A stretch of 64,000 nt of DNA, from NCBI RefSeq assembly GCF_001426525.1, contig NZ_LMEW01000014.1, positions 17,384 to 81,383 on the forward strand, written 5' to 3'. The notes beneath the pieces were generated by a model. That model had not been told where the DNA came from. It was given only the letters and a program-made list of their open reading frames with translations, and ran no database searches. Of the stretch, positions 20,460 to 27,799 are shown in pieces. Position 1 is the first letter of the stretch. Every line of letters starts with the position of its first letter. Made by a program: the position numbers and the translations under genes. This DNA is from Massilia sp. Root133 (GTDB taxonomy: Bacteria; Pseudomonadota; Gammaproteobacteria; Burkholderiales; Burkholderiaceae_D).

Positions 20460-21067
20460 CGCGCCTCCTTCGCTTCCCACGGGTCGCGGCTGTCGAACCC
20501 GAGGCGCACGTATCCGCGCGGGTTCGCCGGCCCGCCGAAGCCGATCTCGTTCCAGGCGAGGGGATGCGCGTAATAGAAGCCGGCCGCCGTCTTGAGCAGG
20601 TGGTGGATGAAGAAGCGCTGCGCATCGAGGCCCTGCCAGCCGGGAGACACGGCGCGGCCGCCTTCGAGGGCATGCAAGACCGCGTCCTGCGCGTCCGCAT
20701 CGAGCCGGACGAACGGCCGGTCGTGCAGCCGCCGCGCCTCGTCGTCGACGGCGGCCAGGCCCTGGCGCCAGGCGGCGCGCAGCGGGGGCATGTCGGGATG
20801 GCGGTAGCCTTCGCCGCGGTCGTCGTGCAGCATGGCGTCGATCCACGGCGTGATCGGGATCGGTTGCGCGCGGTCGGGCTGGGGCAGCAGGCGCGCGTTG
20901 ATCGCGTCCAGCAGGTCCCACTCGTCCTGCGTCAGCCAGCGCCGGGGCGGCACGTCATCCAGCCGGGCCGCGAGCGTCTTGCGGGTGATGCCGTCGAACG
21001 ACGGGCTGTCCCACTTGGCCAGCACGTCGTAGCCGGGAAAGCGCGCTGTGGGAGCGTCCTCGTTCAT
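20456..21067 (-). CDS. Gluconate 2-dehydrogenase subunit 3-like protein
   Basis: 203 residues beginning MNEDAPTARFPGYDVL. The body matches the gluconate_2-dh3 family: RRWLTQDEWDLLDAINARLLPQP, then DDRGEGYRHPDMPPL, WQGLDAQRFFIHHLLKTAAGFYYAHPLAWNEIGF. The C-terminus is NPRGYVRLGFDSRDPWEAKEA. This small subunit accompanies FAD-dependent GMC dehydrogenases. Most such systems also have a Tat signal here and a separate cytochrome c subunit; neither is present, so the complex is probably cytoplasmic-facing. The start overlaps the stop of the membrane protein gene, and its own stop overlaps the GMC start, so tight coupling is likely. Confidence 0.85.
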   Translation of the reverse strand: MNEDAPTARFPGYDVLAKWDSPSFDGITRKTLAARLDDVPPRRWLTQDEWDLLDAINARLLPQPDRAQPIPITPWIDAMLHDDRGEGYRHPDMPPLRAAWRQGLAAVDDEARRLHDRPFVRLDADAQDAVLHALEGGRAVSPGWQGLDAQRFFIHHLLKTAAGFYYAHPLAWNEIGFGGPANPRGYVRLGFDSRDPWEAKEAR

Positions 21068-21963
21068 GGCCGCTCCTGCACCGTGCGCAGCGCCAGCGCG
21101 GCCCGGCCAGCGAGTGCGAGCGCGGAAAAGCTGGGCGGCGCCGGCAGCGGCGGGCCGGCAAGCAGGTTCTGGCTCCAGTTGCGCCAGCCGCCCATCTGCC
21201 TTGCGATGCCGCGGGCGTGGAAAACCATCCCCAGCGCGCCCAGCCACGTGCACGCCTTCAGCAGCGCGTCCGTCAGGCGGCGCGGTCCCGGCCGGCCGGG
21301 CAGCGCCGCGCCGGCCAGCAGCACGGCCGCCGCGGGCGGCACGCTGACCGGCAGCCACATCGCGGGATGCTGGAACGCGCCCCGGAAATGCAGCAGCGCC
21401 GCTTCCGCGCTCGTGCCGGTGAGGCCGAACGCGGCCAGGCCGCACAGGGCGCGGCCGGACGGCAGGCCGGCGAGCGTGGGTGCGCCGGCGGCGACGGGAC
21501 GGGCGGCGAGGCCCAGCACGCCGGCCAGCGTGAGCGCGGCGGGCGCGCCGAGCGGCGCCGCATAGAACAGGTTCGCCCACGACAGGCCGCCGGGCCGGCG
21601 CAGCACGTTGTACGCGTGGAAGCCGAGACCCGCCGTGCCGACGGCGCAGGCGGTCGCATACGGTGCGGAAGCGGGCTTCGCGCGCAACGCACAGCCCAGC
21701 ACGACGGCCGCGCTGGCGAGCGGCGCGAACATGCCGGGATTCTCGAAGCCGCCGCGGTAGTGTTCCAGCGCGCTGTCGCTCAGCACGGACGCGGCCAGCA
21801 GCGCGGCGGCCTGGTACAACCGGTGCGCGGTACGGTCGGGTGCGGGCGGTGGAGGCGCGGGCCGGCGCCGTTGCAGCAGCAATGCGCCCAGCGCCAGGCC
21901 GAGGGCGGCGGCGCCGAGCGCACGCGCCGCGGGGCGCGCGTGGGCGGGCGCCGCCGCGTTCAC
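21064..21963 (-). CDS. Internally duplicated eight-helix membrane protein, unknown function
   Basis: 299 residues from a GTG at 21963 that overlaps the stop of the TPP-enzyme gene (GTGA), with GGAG eight bases upstream. It is a very hydrophobic protein built of two related halves (about 46-152 and 171-292). Half one contains LEHYRGGFENPGMFAPL, GFHAYNV and WANLFYAAPLGAPAALTLAG. Half two repeats this as LLHFRGAFQHPAMWLPV, VFHARGI and WSQNLLAGPPLPAPPSFSALALAG. Each half has about four helices and two matching His (68 and 116; 192 and 249). I do not recognise the family. Its place between the TPP enzyme and a GMC dehydrogenase suggests a membrane anchor or quinone/haem electron acceptor. Confidence 0.75.
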   Translation of the reverse strand: MNAAAPAHARPAARALGAAALGLALGALLLQRRRPAPPPPAPDRTAHRLYQAAALLAASVLSDSALEHYRGGFENPGMFAPLASAAVVLGCALRAKPASAPYATACAVGTAGLGFHAYNVLRRPGGLSWANLFYAAPLGAPAALTLAGVLGLAARPVAAGAPTLAGLPSGRALCGLAAFGLTGTSAEAALLHFRGAFQHPAMWLPVSVPPAAAVLLAGAALPGRPGPRRLTDALLKACTWLGALGMVFHARGIARQMGGWRNWSQNLLAGPPLPAPPSFSALALAGRAALALRTVQERP

Positions 21964-23747
21964 TTCTTGTCTCCGGGGAGGATGGTGCTGAGCACCTGCT
22001 TCGCCACGCCGGCCAGCATCGATCCTTCGCTCGGGTCGCCCTTGGCGATCGTCGTCATGAAGTGCCTGGCCTGCTCCAGCGTGATGTGCGAGGGCAGCGG
22101 CGGCACTTCCGGGTCCGTCTTGAATTCGAGGACGACGGGCCGGTCGGCCGCCAGCGCCTCGCGCCACGCTTCGCCCACCCGGTCGGGATCGTTGCAGAAG
22201 ATGCCCTTCAAACCGATCAACTCGCCGAAGCGGTGGTAAGGGACGTCGGGGATCTGCTGCGTCGCCTCGAACTTCGGATTGCCTTCCATGACGCGCTGTT
22301 CCCACGTCACCTGGTTCAGGTCCTGGTTGTTGAAGACGCACACGATCCAGCGCGGGTCCTTCCACCGCGTCCAGTACTTGGCCACGGTGATCAGCTCCGC
22401 CATGTTATTCATCTGCATGGCGCCGTCGCCGACGAGCGCGATCACGGGTCGGTCCGGATGCGCGAACTTGGCGGCGATCGCATATGGCACGGCCGCGCCC
22501 ATCGATGCGAGTCCGCCGGACAGCGAATACATCTGGCCCCGCTGCACCTTGAGGTCGCGCGCATACCAGTTGGCGCAGGAGCCGGAATCGCTCGTGACGA
22601 TCGCGTCGCGCGCCAGCAGCGGCGACAGTTCGTAGCACACGCGCTGCGGATTGATCGGGTTCGCGGACGCGAGCGCCCGTTCTTCCAGCGTCTTGTACGA
22701 CGCGCGCACTTCCTGTTCGATCTTCGCGCGCCAGTCGGTGTCGGTCTTGTCCTTCAGCAGCGGCAGCAGCAGGCGCAGGGTCTCGGCGCTGTCGCCGTGC
22801 AGGTTGACCTCGGCCGGGAAGCGTATGCTCAGCATCGTCGGGTCGATGTCGATCTGCACCGCGCGCGCCTTGCCTTCCTTCGGCAGGAATTCCGCGTACG
22901 GGAAGCCCGTGCCGATCATCAGCAGGGTGTCGCAGTCGTTCATCATCTCCCAGCTGGCTTTCGTGCCGAGGATGCCGATGGAGCCCGTCACCCACGGCAG
23001 GTGGTCGGGCAGGGCGGCCTTGCCCAGCAGGGCCTTGGCGCAGCCGGCCTTCAGGCGCTCGGCCACGGCGATGACTTCGTCCGTCGCCTGCAGCGCGCCC
23101 GCGCCGACGAGGATCGCCACCTTGCTGCCCGCGTTCAGCACGTCGGCCGCGCGTACGAGATCGGCCTCGTACGGAACGACGCGCGGCTTCGTGTAGCCGA
23201 TGCCGGAAAACACGGAGCCGTGCTTGCGCGGCGGGTCTTCGTACGGCTTGTCCTGCAGGTCGCTCGGCAGCACGACGACGCTGACGCCGTTGCGGCCCAG
23301 CGCCGTGCGCATGGCGCGGTCGAGCAGGTGGCGCACCTGCGACGGCTGGCTCGCCTCGTACACGTAATCCGCCACGTCCTGGAACAGGCGCTCCAGGTTC
23401 AGCTCCTGCTGGTAGTGCGCGCCGCGCGCCGTCGTCGGCGCCTGGCCGCAGATGGCGAGCACGGGCACGTGGTCGCACTTGGCGTCGTACAGGCCGGTCA
23501 CGAGGTGCGCGGCACCGGGGCCGCCCGTCGACAGGCACACGCCCGGCTCGCCCGTGAACTTGGCGTGCGCGGCGGCCATGAACGCGGCCATTTCCTCGTG
23601 CCGCACCTGGATGAACTGGATCTTGCCCTCGGCGCGGTCCAGCGCGCCCAGCACGCCGTTGATGCCGTCGCCGGGATAGCCGAAGATGGTCCGGACGCCC
23701 CATTCATACAGGCGTTCGACGAAGAAGTCGCCTACGGATTTGCTCAT
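21960..23747 (-). CDS. Thiamine-pyrophosphate enzyme, pyruvate oxidase (PoxB)-like
   Basis: 595 residues. The three domains of the acetolactate synthase/pyruvate oxidase superfamily are visible. The N-terminal Pyr domain has the activating Glu in QVRHEEMAAFMAAAHA and the CLSTGGPGAAHL loop. A central NAD/FAD-type domain (AILVGAGALQA) follows. The C-terminal PP domain carries the Mg-TPP motif LVGDGAMQMNN...NNQDLNQVTWEQR. This order suits a pyruvate or other 2-oxoacid decarboxylating oxidase. The ATG has GAGGA at a good distance. It is the second gene of the oxidative operon, 17 bp after the SDR. Exact substrate is unproven. Confidence 0.87.
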   Translation of the reverse strand: MSKSVGDFFVERLYEWGVRTIFGYPGDGINGVLGALDRAEGKIQFIQVRHEEMAAFMAAAHAKFTGEPGVCLSTGGPGAAHLVTGLYDAKCDHVPVLAICGQAPTTARGAHYQQELNLERLFQDVADYVYEASQPSQVRHLLDRAMRTALGRNGVSVVVLPSDLQDKPYEDPPRKHGSVFSGIGYTKPRVVPYEADLVRAADVLNAGSKVAILVGAGALQATDEVIAVAERLKAGCAKALLGKAALPDHLPWVTGSIGILGTKASWEMMNDCDTLLMIGTGFPYAEFLPKEGKARAVQIDIDPTMLSIRFPAEVNLHGDSAETLRLLLPLLKDKTDTDWRAKIEQEVRASYKTLEERALASANPINPQRVCYELSPLLARDAIVTSDSGSCANWYARDLKVQRGQMYSLSGGLASMGAAVPYAIAAKFAHPDRPVIALVGDGAMQMNNMAELITVAKYWTRWKDPRWIVCVFNNQDLNQVTWEQRVMEGNPKFEATQQIPDVPYHRFGELIGLKGIFCNDPDRVGEAWREALAADRPVVLEFKTDPEVPPLPSHITLEQARHFMTTIAKGDPSEGSMLAGVAKQVLSTILPGDKK

Positions 23748-23764
23748 GTCGTGTCCTCGCTGGT

Positions 23765-24766
23765 TTAGTGTTTGCGCAGCTGCCTCAGGCCCAGCGCCAC
23801 GCCCGCCGCGCCGATGCCGGCCAGCAGCCACGCGCGGTGCGTCGTCGCCCACAACTGCAGGCTGCGGGTGCTCGCGCCGTCGTCGAAGGTGCCGTGCGCG
23901 GCGTACGGTCCGGGCACGGGCCGCCACAGGTTGTCGGGCCGGTCGGCCGGGATGGCACGCGGACCCTGCTGGCCGGCCACGCCCTTGCGGGCCAGGTACC
24001 GGTCGAGCAGGCGCGGGACGAATTTCTCCGCCATCACGGTGGACAAGGTCGGCGCGCCCACGCAGATCTCGGCCCGGCGCGCATGGGCCGCCCAATAGAT
24101 GGCGCGTGCGGCGACTTCGGGCTGGTAATACGTGCCGATCGGCTTGGGATGGTGCGTCAACGTGGTCTTGCACCACTCGAATTGCGGCGTGTTCACGCCC
24201 GGCATGTCGACGACGGCGATGTGGATATCGCACCGTTCATGCTCGAGTTCCGTGCGGATCGATTGGGTAAAACCCTTGATCGCGTGCTTGGCGCCGCAAT
24301 AGGGCGATTGCAGGGGAATCGAGCGGTACGCGAGGGCCGAGCTGACCTGCACGATGGTGCCCCGGTTGCGGGGCCGCATGCGTTTCAGCGCGGCCATCGT
24401 GCCCCACACGAAGCCGTGGTAAGTGACGTCGGTGACGCGCCGAAAGTCTTCTGGAGAAATATCGGCGAACGGCGCGAACACGGTCGCCATCGCATTGTTG
24501 ATCCAGATGTCGATGGGGCCCAGTTCGGTCTCGGCCCGCCCGGCGGCGGCCTCGACCTGGCCATGGTCGGCCATGTCGGCCGGGATGGCGATGGCTTGCG
24601 GCGAGCCGAGCCGTTCAGCTTCCGCGCGCGCCGCTTCCAGGCGTTCCGGGTCGCGCGCGATCAGCGCGATGCGGGCGCCGGCGCGGGCGAACTGCTGTAC
24701 CGCGGCACGGCCGATCCCCGCGCTGGCGCCCGTGACGACGACGACTTCATGGCGTGCTTCCGGCAT
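23765..24766 (-). CDS. Short-chain dehydrogenase/reductase with C-terminal membrane anchor
   Basis: 333 residues. A classical SDR domain (about 1-235) has the NAD(P) motif VTGASAGIGRAAV, the INNAMA equivalent of NNAG, the catalytic Ser in VQVSSALAYRS and YCGAKHAIKGF supplying YxxxK. All catalytic residues are present. The extension after about residue 240 is unusual for the family and ends in a hydrophobic helix with a basic tail (WLLAGIGAAGVALGLRQLRKH), so it is likely tethered to the inner membrane. It is the first gene of the seven-gene minus-strand operon. Substrate unknown. Confidence 0.87.
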   Translation of the reverse strand: MPEARHEVVVVTGASAGIGRAAVQQFARAGARIALIARDPERLEAARAEAERLGSPQAIAIPADMADHGQVEAAAGRAETELGPIDIWINNAMATVFAPFADISPEDFRRVTDVTYHGFVWGTMAALKRMRPRNRGTIVQVSSALAYRSIPLQSPYCGAKHAIKGFTQSIRTELEHERCDIHIAVVDMPGVNTPQFEWCKTTLTHHPKPIGTYYQPEVAARAIYWAAHARRAEICVGAPTLSTVMAEKFVPRLLDRYLARKGVAGQQGPRAIPADRPDNLWRPVPGPYAAHGTFDDGASTRSLQLWATTHRAWLLAGIGAAGVALGLRQLRKH

Positions 24767-24870
24767 AACCGAGGCCCTCCGGTGGTGCGATGAATGGCCA
24801 GCTTAGCACCAAGCGTCGATGAGCCTCGTCACGTTATGTTTGTGAAAATGTTCTTGAACAGATGCACATA
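24767..24870 (-). promoter_or_regulatory. Upstream region of the oxidative operon, with TGTTC-TT-GAACA palindrome
   Basis: This 104-bp gap separates the GH2 stop from the SDR start (both minus). TGTTCTTGAACA at 24849-24860 is an inverted repeat with 5-bp arms, a plausible operator half a turn upstream of the operon promoter. No clear terminator for the GH2 gene is visible, so read-through is possible. Confidence 0.3.
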
Positions 24871-27645
24871 CTATCGGGTTGCCGGACGGCTGAGCAACGT
24901 CACGGCAGCACCTTTCAACCCGGCACCATCGGCGCGCACCGTGATCGTGCCGCCGGCACCGGCCCGGGTCCGCACGATGCCCAGCACGAGGCCGTTGAAC
25001 GCGGCCCTGTCCCTGGCCTGGAACGATTCGAAGCTCGTCGCGTCGCCGTTGTCGGTGGCGACGAGATCCGCCGGCCCCTCGACGGTGAAGCGCACGCGGT
25101 CGTGCGCGCGCGGCGCGGGCAGGCCATCCTTGTCGACGATGCGCACGGTGACGAAGGCGAGATCGCGCCCGTCGCTGGCGAGCGCCGTGCGGTCCGCCTG
25201 CGCCTGCAGCGCGGCCGGGGCGCCGGCCGTTTTCACGGTGTCCCGTGCCCACTCCTTGCCGTTCTTGTACGCGACGACCGTGATTTCGCCCGGCTCGTAC
25301 TTCACGGCATCCCAGCGCAGGCGGTAGGCGTACGGCGCCTTCTTCTGGCGGCCCTGCGACTTGCCGTTGACGAACAGCTCGGCCTCGTCGCCCGACGTGA
25401 ACACGTGCACGGGCGTGACCTGGCCCACGCGCTCCGGCCACGTCCAGTGCGGCAGCACGTGGACCATCGGCAGGTCCGGGCGCCAGCGCGACTGGTACAG
25501 GTAATAGCGGTCCTTCGGGAAGCCGGCCAGGTCGACGATGCCCGAGTACGAGCTGCGCGCGCCGTAATAAGGCGTCGGCTCGCCCAGGTAGTCGAAACCG
25601 GTCCAGACGAATTCGCCGGCCACGTACGGGTTGCGGTCGAGCGAGGCGAACACCTTGTCGGCGGATGCGCCGAAATCGACGGCGTACAGTTCGTAGCCGC
25701 TGACCTGCTGGCTGTGGGAGTCGCCGCCCCGGCCGTCGCGGACGATGGAGCTGTTCGACGGATGCACGGGGAACAGATACACGCCGCGGCTGCTGAACGC
25801 CGACGCGGATTCCGTGCTGAGGATCATCTTGTCCGGGAATTTCGCATGGAACAGCGGGTACTGCGGGGGCGTGCGGATCCGGTCGGTCCCTTCGAATTCC
25901 GGATCCTGGCGGATGCCTTCGCCCTGGTAGTTCAGGCCGATGACGTCGACCTCCGCGGGCAGCGGCATGTCCGACTTGGCGTAGTTCATCGCGGTCGTCG
26001 TCGGCCGGGTCGGATCTTCCTCGCGGGCGATCCGGTGCAACTCGTGCGCCACGGCGGCGCCGGCCTTGTCGGTGTACTGCTCGCCGACCTCGTTGCCGAT
26101 GCTCCAGATGATGATGGACGGGTGGTTGCGGTCGCGCCGGATCATCGCGCGCAGGTCCTGTTCGTGCCAGTCGGGGAAGATCAGGTGGAAGTCCAGCGGC
26201 GTCTTCTTGCGTTCCCACGAATCGAATACTTCGTCCATCACGAGGAAGCCCATGCGGTCCGCCAGGTCCAGCAGCTGCGGGTCGGGCGGGTTGTGACTCA
26301 GGCGGACGGCGTTGGCGCCCATCGCGCGCATGATCTCCAGCTGGCGCTCGGCCGCGCGCACGTTGAACGCGGCGCCCAGCGCGCCCAGGTCGTGGTGGTT
26401 GTTCACGCCGCGCAGGGGGATGTGCTCGCCGTTGACGAGGAGTCCTCGATCGGGATCGAAACGCACGGTGCGGATGCCGAACGGCGTCTCGGTGCGGTCG
26501 ACGACACGGCCGTCCTGGCGCACGGTCGCCACCAGCGCGTAGCGGTGCGGCGTCTGCGTCGGTGGCGGGCCCCACAGGCGCGGCTTGCTCACGGTCGTCG
26601 CGCCGCTGACCGTGCCGCTCGTGCCGGCGGCGACCGTCGCCGGTGCCGATACGGCCGTGGCCACGGGCTTGCCCGCGATGTGTCCGCGGTCGTCCAGGAC
26701 GTACAACTCGGTCGTCACCGTCGCGCTGGCCGGCGTGCCGCCCTCGTTGTCGACGGCGACCTGCCACGCCACGCGCGCCGATTCGGCCGACACTTCCGGC
26801 GTCGTCACGGTCACGCCCCACTGGCCCACGTGCACGGGCGCCGTCTTCGTCAGCCACACGTTGCGGTACAGGCCCGCGCCCGGGTACCAGCGCGCGGATT
26901 CCGGCGGGTTGTCGAGGCGGATCGCGAGCTGGTTCGCACCGCCCGGCTGCAGCCACGGCGTCAGGTCGATGCGGAACGAGTTGTAGCCATAGGGCCAGCC
27001 GCCCGCGAGGTGGCCGTTGACCCACACGCTCGCGTACGACATGGCGCCGTCGACGTCGAGGAAGATCTTCTTGCCGCGGTCGGCGGCGGGAATGTCCAGC
27101 TTGCGCCGGTACCAGGCCGGGCCCCACGTCTTGAGGCGGCCCATGCCGCCGTACGGGCCCGTCGTCAGGAACGGGCCCACGATGGCCCAGTCGTGCGGCA
27201 GGGTGACGGGGCGCCAGCTGCCGTCGTCGAACGCGAGCTTCGCGAACGGTGCGTCGACGGCCGGTTCCGTCGCGGGACGCTGGTAGCGGCGGGCCGGATC
27301 GCGGATGAACGCATTGCCGCTCGGGAGGATCCAGGGCTTCAGCACGGGCGTGTCCGCGCGCGCGACCCGGGCCGCTTCCTCGGGCCTGGCGTCGGCCACC
27401 TTGCCGTCCGCGGACGCGGTCACTTCCGGCCGGACGTCGTACAGGTACGGTGCGGAGCCGCCGTCCGGGTCGCCGGCGTGGAAGCGCCAGCCGTCGTCCA
27501 GCAGGATGTGCTGGCGCGGCGCGACGCTGTCGGCCGCCCGGGCCTGGACGGCGAGCGGCGACATGGCGGGAAGCAGGGTGGCGGCAAGGGTGATGCCGAG
27601 CGTGGATACGAGCCGGCGTGCGGCCTTGCGATGCGTGTGTTGCAC
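24871..27645 (-). CDS. Secreted GH2 glycoside hydrolase (beta-galactosidase-like)
   Basis: 924 residues. The N-terminus RKAARRLVSTLGITLAATLLPA is a Sec- or Tat-type signal, so the enzyme is exported. Domain order is an N-terminal sugar-binding jelly roll (about 45-270), an Ig-like domain, a GH2 TIM barrel (about 400-720) and C-terminal Ig/DUF4982-like domains. The acid/base is Glu519 in SIGNEV and the nucleophile Glu612 in STESAS. The insert DARPEEAARVARADTP...AFIRDPARRYQRP in the first domain is longer than usual. In a hemicellulose region it could remove beta-galactosyl caps from xyloglucan side chains. It diverges from the GH115 gene and is probably controlled by the operator at 27691-27708. 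Confidence 0.9.
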   Translation of the reverse strand: MQHTHRKAARRLVSTLGITLAATLLPAMSPLAVQARAADSVAPRQHILLDDGWRFHAGDPDGGSAPYLYDVRPEVTASADGKVADARPEEAARVARADTPVLKPWILPSGNAFIRDPARRYQRPATEPAVDAPFAKLAFDDGSWRPVTLPHDWAIVGPFLTTGPYGGMGRLKTWGPAWYRRKLDIPAADRGKKIFLDVDGAMSYASVWVNGHLAGGWPYGYNSFRIDLTPWLQPGGANQLAIRLDNPPESARWYPGAGLYRNVWLTKTAPVHVGQWGVTVTTPEVSAESARVAWQVAVDNEGGTPASATVTTELYVLDDRGHIAGKPVATAVSAPATVAAGTSGTVSGATTVSKPRLWGPPPTQTPHRYALVATVRQDGRVVDRTETPFGIRTVRFDPDRGLLVNGEHIPLRGVNNHHDLGALGAAFNVRAAERQLEIMRAMGANAVRLSHNPPDPQLLDLADRMGFLVMDEVFDSWERKKTPLDFHLIFPDWHEQDLRAMIRRDRNHPSIIIWSIGNEVGEQYTDKAGAAVAHELHRIAREEDPTRPTTTAMNYAKSDMPLPAEVDVIGLNYQGEGIRQDPEFEGTDRIRTPPQYPLFHAKFPDKMILSTESASAFSSRGVYLFPVHPSNSSIVRDGRGGDSHSQQVSGYELYAVDFGASADKVFASLDRNPYVAGEFVWTGFDYLGEPTPYYGARSSYSGIVDLAGFPKDRYYLYQSRWRPDLPMVHVLPHWTWPERVGQVTPVHVFTSGDEAELFVNGKSQGRQKKAPYAYRLRWDAVKYEPGEITVVAYKNGKEWARDTVKTAGAPAALQAQADRTALASDGRDLAFVTVRIVDKDGLPAPRAHDRVRFTVEGPADLVATDNGDATSFESFQARDRAAFNGLVLGIVRTRAGAGGTITVRADGAGLKGAAVTLLSRPATR

Positions 27646-27675
27646 AGTCTCCTCCTGGTAGGCAGCTGCGCATCT

Positions 27676-27708
27676 TGTTATAACATTTAAAATGGTAGCG
27701 CAACCATT
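27676..27708 (-). promoter_or_regulatory. xyl-box-like LacI operator and promoter of the GH2 gene (divergent with GH115)
   Basis: AATGGTAGCGCAACCATT at 27691-27708 is an inverted repeat (6-bp arms AATGGT/ACCATT) around GCGC. Its core TGGTAGCGCAACCA differs at two positions from the Xanthomonas/Caulobacter xyl-box TGGTAGCGCTAACA as I remember it. Ten bases away on the minus strand lies TGTTATAACA (27676-27685), which contains a TATAAC -10 box. The operator covers the -35 region, the same arrangement as at 351-378. The site also lies about 90 bp upstream of GH115, so one regulator may control both directions. Confidence 0.55.
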
Positions 27709-27799
27709 CGAAGTGTATGCGTGAAGGCCCGGCTGGTCAAATGCAAATGATCAATTTTCTGATTGTTTCGCCGGCGGCGCCGCACTACCATGTCCGCCC

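Noticed and set aside
17663..24766. Possible mycofactocin-type system (LldD-like and GMC enzymes with an SDR)
   Set aside because: Mycofactocin loci also need a precursor peptide, radical SAM and creatininase-like genes, none of which occur here; the enzyme families are common outside that system.
24871..27690. Long plus-strand reading frames opposite the GH2 gene, and similar long antisense frames throughout
   Set aside because: They are products of high GC third-position bias; translations are Arg/His/Ala-rich with no domain and no ribosome sites.
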